Source: Sphingopyxis sp. 113P3 (GTDB taxonomy: Bacteria > Pseudomonadota > Alphaproteobacteria > Sphingomonadales > Sphingomonadaceae). Taken from it: a DNA stretch of 64,000 nt. Under the pieces are notes generated by a model, which did no database searches, was not told the origin of the DNA, and was given only the letters and a program-made list of their open reading frames with translations. Shown here piece after piece: positions 63,842 to 64,000 of the stretch. Made by a program: the position numbers and the translations under genes. The DNA lies in the NCBI RefSeq assembly GCF_001278035.1, contig NZ_CP009452.1, positions 2,451,501-2,515,500 on the forward strand, in the 5' to 3' direction. How positions within the stretch are numbered: the stretch's first letter is position 1; every line of letters starts with the position of its first letter.

Positions 63842-64000
63842 ATGTACTTTAAACTGGCTTTCGCCTTCGCGCTTTGTGTTGCCGCCCCCGTTTTTGCGCA
63901 GCACCAGAAACATGGCGCCGATGACGAATCTCGGGCGGTGCTTGCCACCATCGACCGAATGTTCGATGCGCTCGCTACGAAGGACCCCGCGGCCATGGCG
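63842..64000 (+). CDS. Secreted NTF2-like protein, 5' fragment
   Basis: The first 53 codons of a gene cut by the window end. A signal peptide (MYFKLAFAFALCVAAPVFA) is followed by QHQKHGADDESRAVLATIDRMFDALATKDPAAMA, which fits a SnoaL/DUF4440 NTF2-like fold start. GAGGAG lies 7 bases before the ATG. It follows mccB by 11 bases and is probably in its operon. Function unknown. Confidence 0.6.
   Translation, partial: MYFKLAFAFALCVAAPVFAQHQKHGADDESRAVLATIDRMFDALATKDPAAMA

Noticed and set aside
1..64000. CRISPR array, prophage, insertion sequence or integrated island
   Set aside because: I saw no regularly spaced repeats, no transposase or integrase, and no compositional break; genes are housekeeping throughout.

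Overview
The window looks like ordinary chromosome from an alphaproteobacterium of the order Sphingomonadales, most like Sphingopyxis or Sphingomonas. The evidence is high GC, a C-terminal piece of the alphaproteobacterial cell-cycle regulator GcrA, an F0 ATP-synthase operon with paired b and b' subunits that is separate from F1, a gcvA-type regulator beside apaG, and gene orders I associate with sphingomonads (leuB-metZ-apaG, trpF-trpB-x-trpA-accD-folC, ydbH-ynbE-ydbL). The genus is inference. I see no integrase, transposase, prophage, CRISPR array or secondary-metabolite cluster.

Layout. 1-6.1 kb: gcrA end, a hotdog thioesterase, an outer-membrane barrel, parE, then an overlapping trio of ECF sigma factor, membrane protein and class A beta-lactamase-like serine hydrolase. 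6.1-12.8 kb (minus): uvrC, a thioesterase overlapping recO, then leuB-metZ-apaG-lysR. 12.9-16.4 kb: an SDR enzyme, then the F0 operon atpI-atpB-atpE-atpF'-atpF with a promoter candidate, an internal hairpin and a terminator. 16.4-20.3 kb: ydbL-ynbE-ydbH (minus), a predicted envelope-spanning AsmA-like system. 20.3-22 kb: a 540-base gap, rnk and a secreted EF-hand protein. 22.1-29.7 kb: purB, lapA, pyrF, trpF, trpB, a small membrane protein, trpA, accD and folC, tightly packed and mostly joined by 4-base overlaps.

29.7-43.5 kb: an AmpG-like permease, a lone response regulator, a pseudouridine synthase with rsmD, an MHS permease, uvrD, tRNA-Ala(CGC), an NADP-dependent reductase, a DEAD-box helicase, a secreted protein with a possible frameshift at its 5' end, an FAD oxidoreductase, a SapC-family protein and cytochrome b561. 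43.5-52.9 kb: a DUF1674 protein, rsmB, a DUF885 lipoprotein, an exporter, a hydrolase overlapping cysK, a SleB-type wall hydrolase, a GNAT enzyme and a dehydrogenase. 53-57.6 kb (minus): lysR-cysD-cysNC-cysQ for sulfate activation and PAPS turnover. 57.7-64 kb: isovaleryl-CoA dehydrogenase with three coupled small genes, an M13 metallopeptidase on the other strand, methylcrotonyl-CoA carboxylase beta subunit and the start of a secreted NTF2-like protein; the dehydrogenase and carboxylase are two steps of leucine degradation.

The most unusual observation is an imperfect palindrome of about 80 bp at 62982-63061, inside the methylcrotonyl-CoA carboxylase gene. It reads through in frame and adds about 27 residues. 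A diverged relative lies between pyrF and trpF at 24535-24613 and shares an identical 15-mer. This looks like a dispersed palindromic repeat family with a member that has entered a protein-coding gene, comparable in concept to Rickettsia palindromic elements. Other points worth a look are the small membrane protein between trpB and trpA, the possible frameshift at a homopolymer near 40430, the sigma factor and serine hydrolase operon, and the hairpin between atpE and atpF'.
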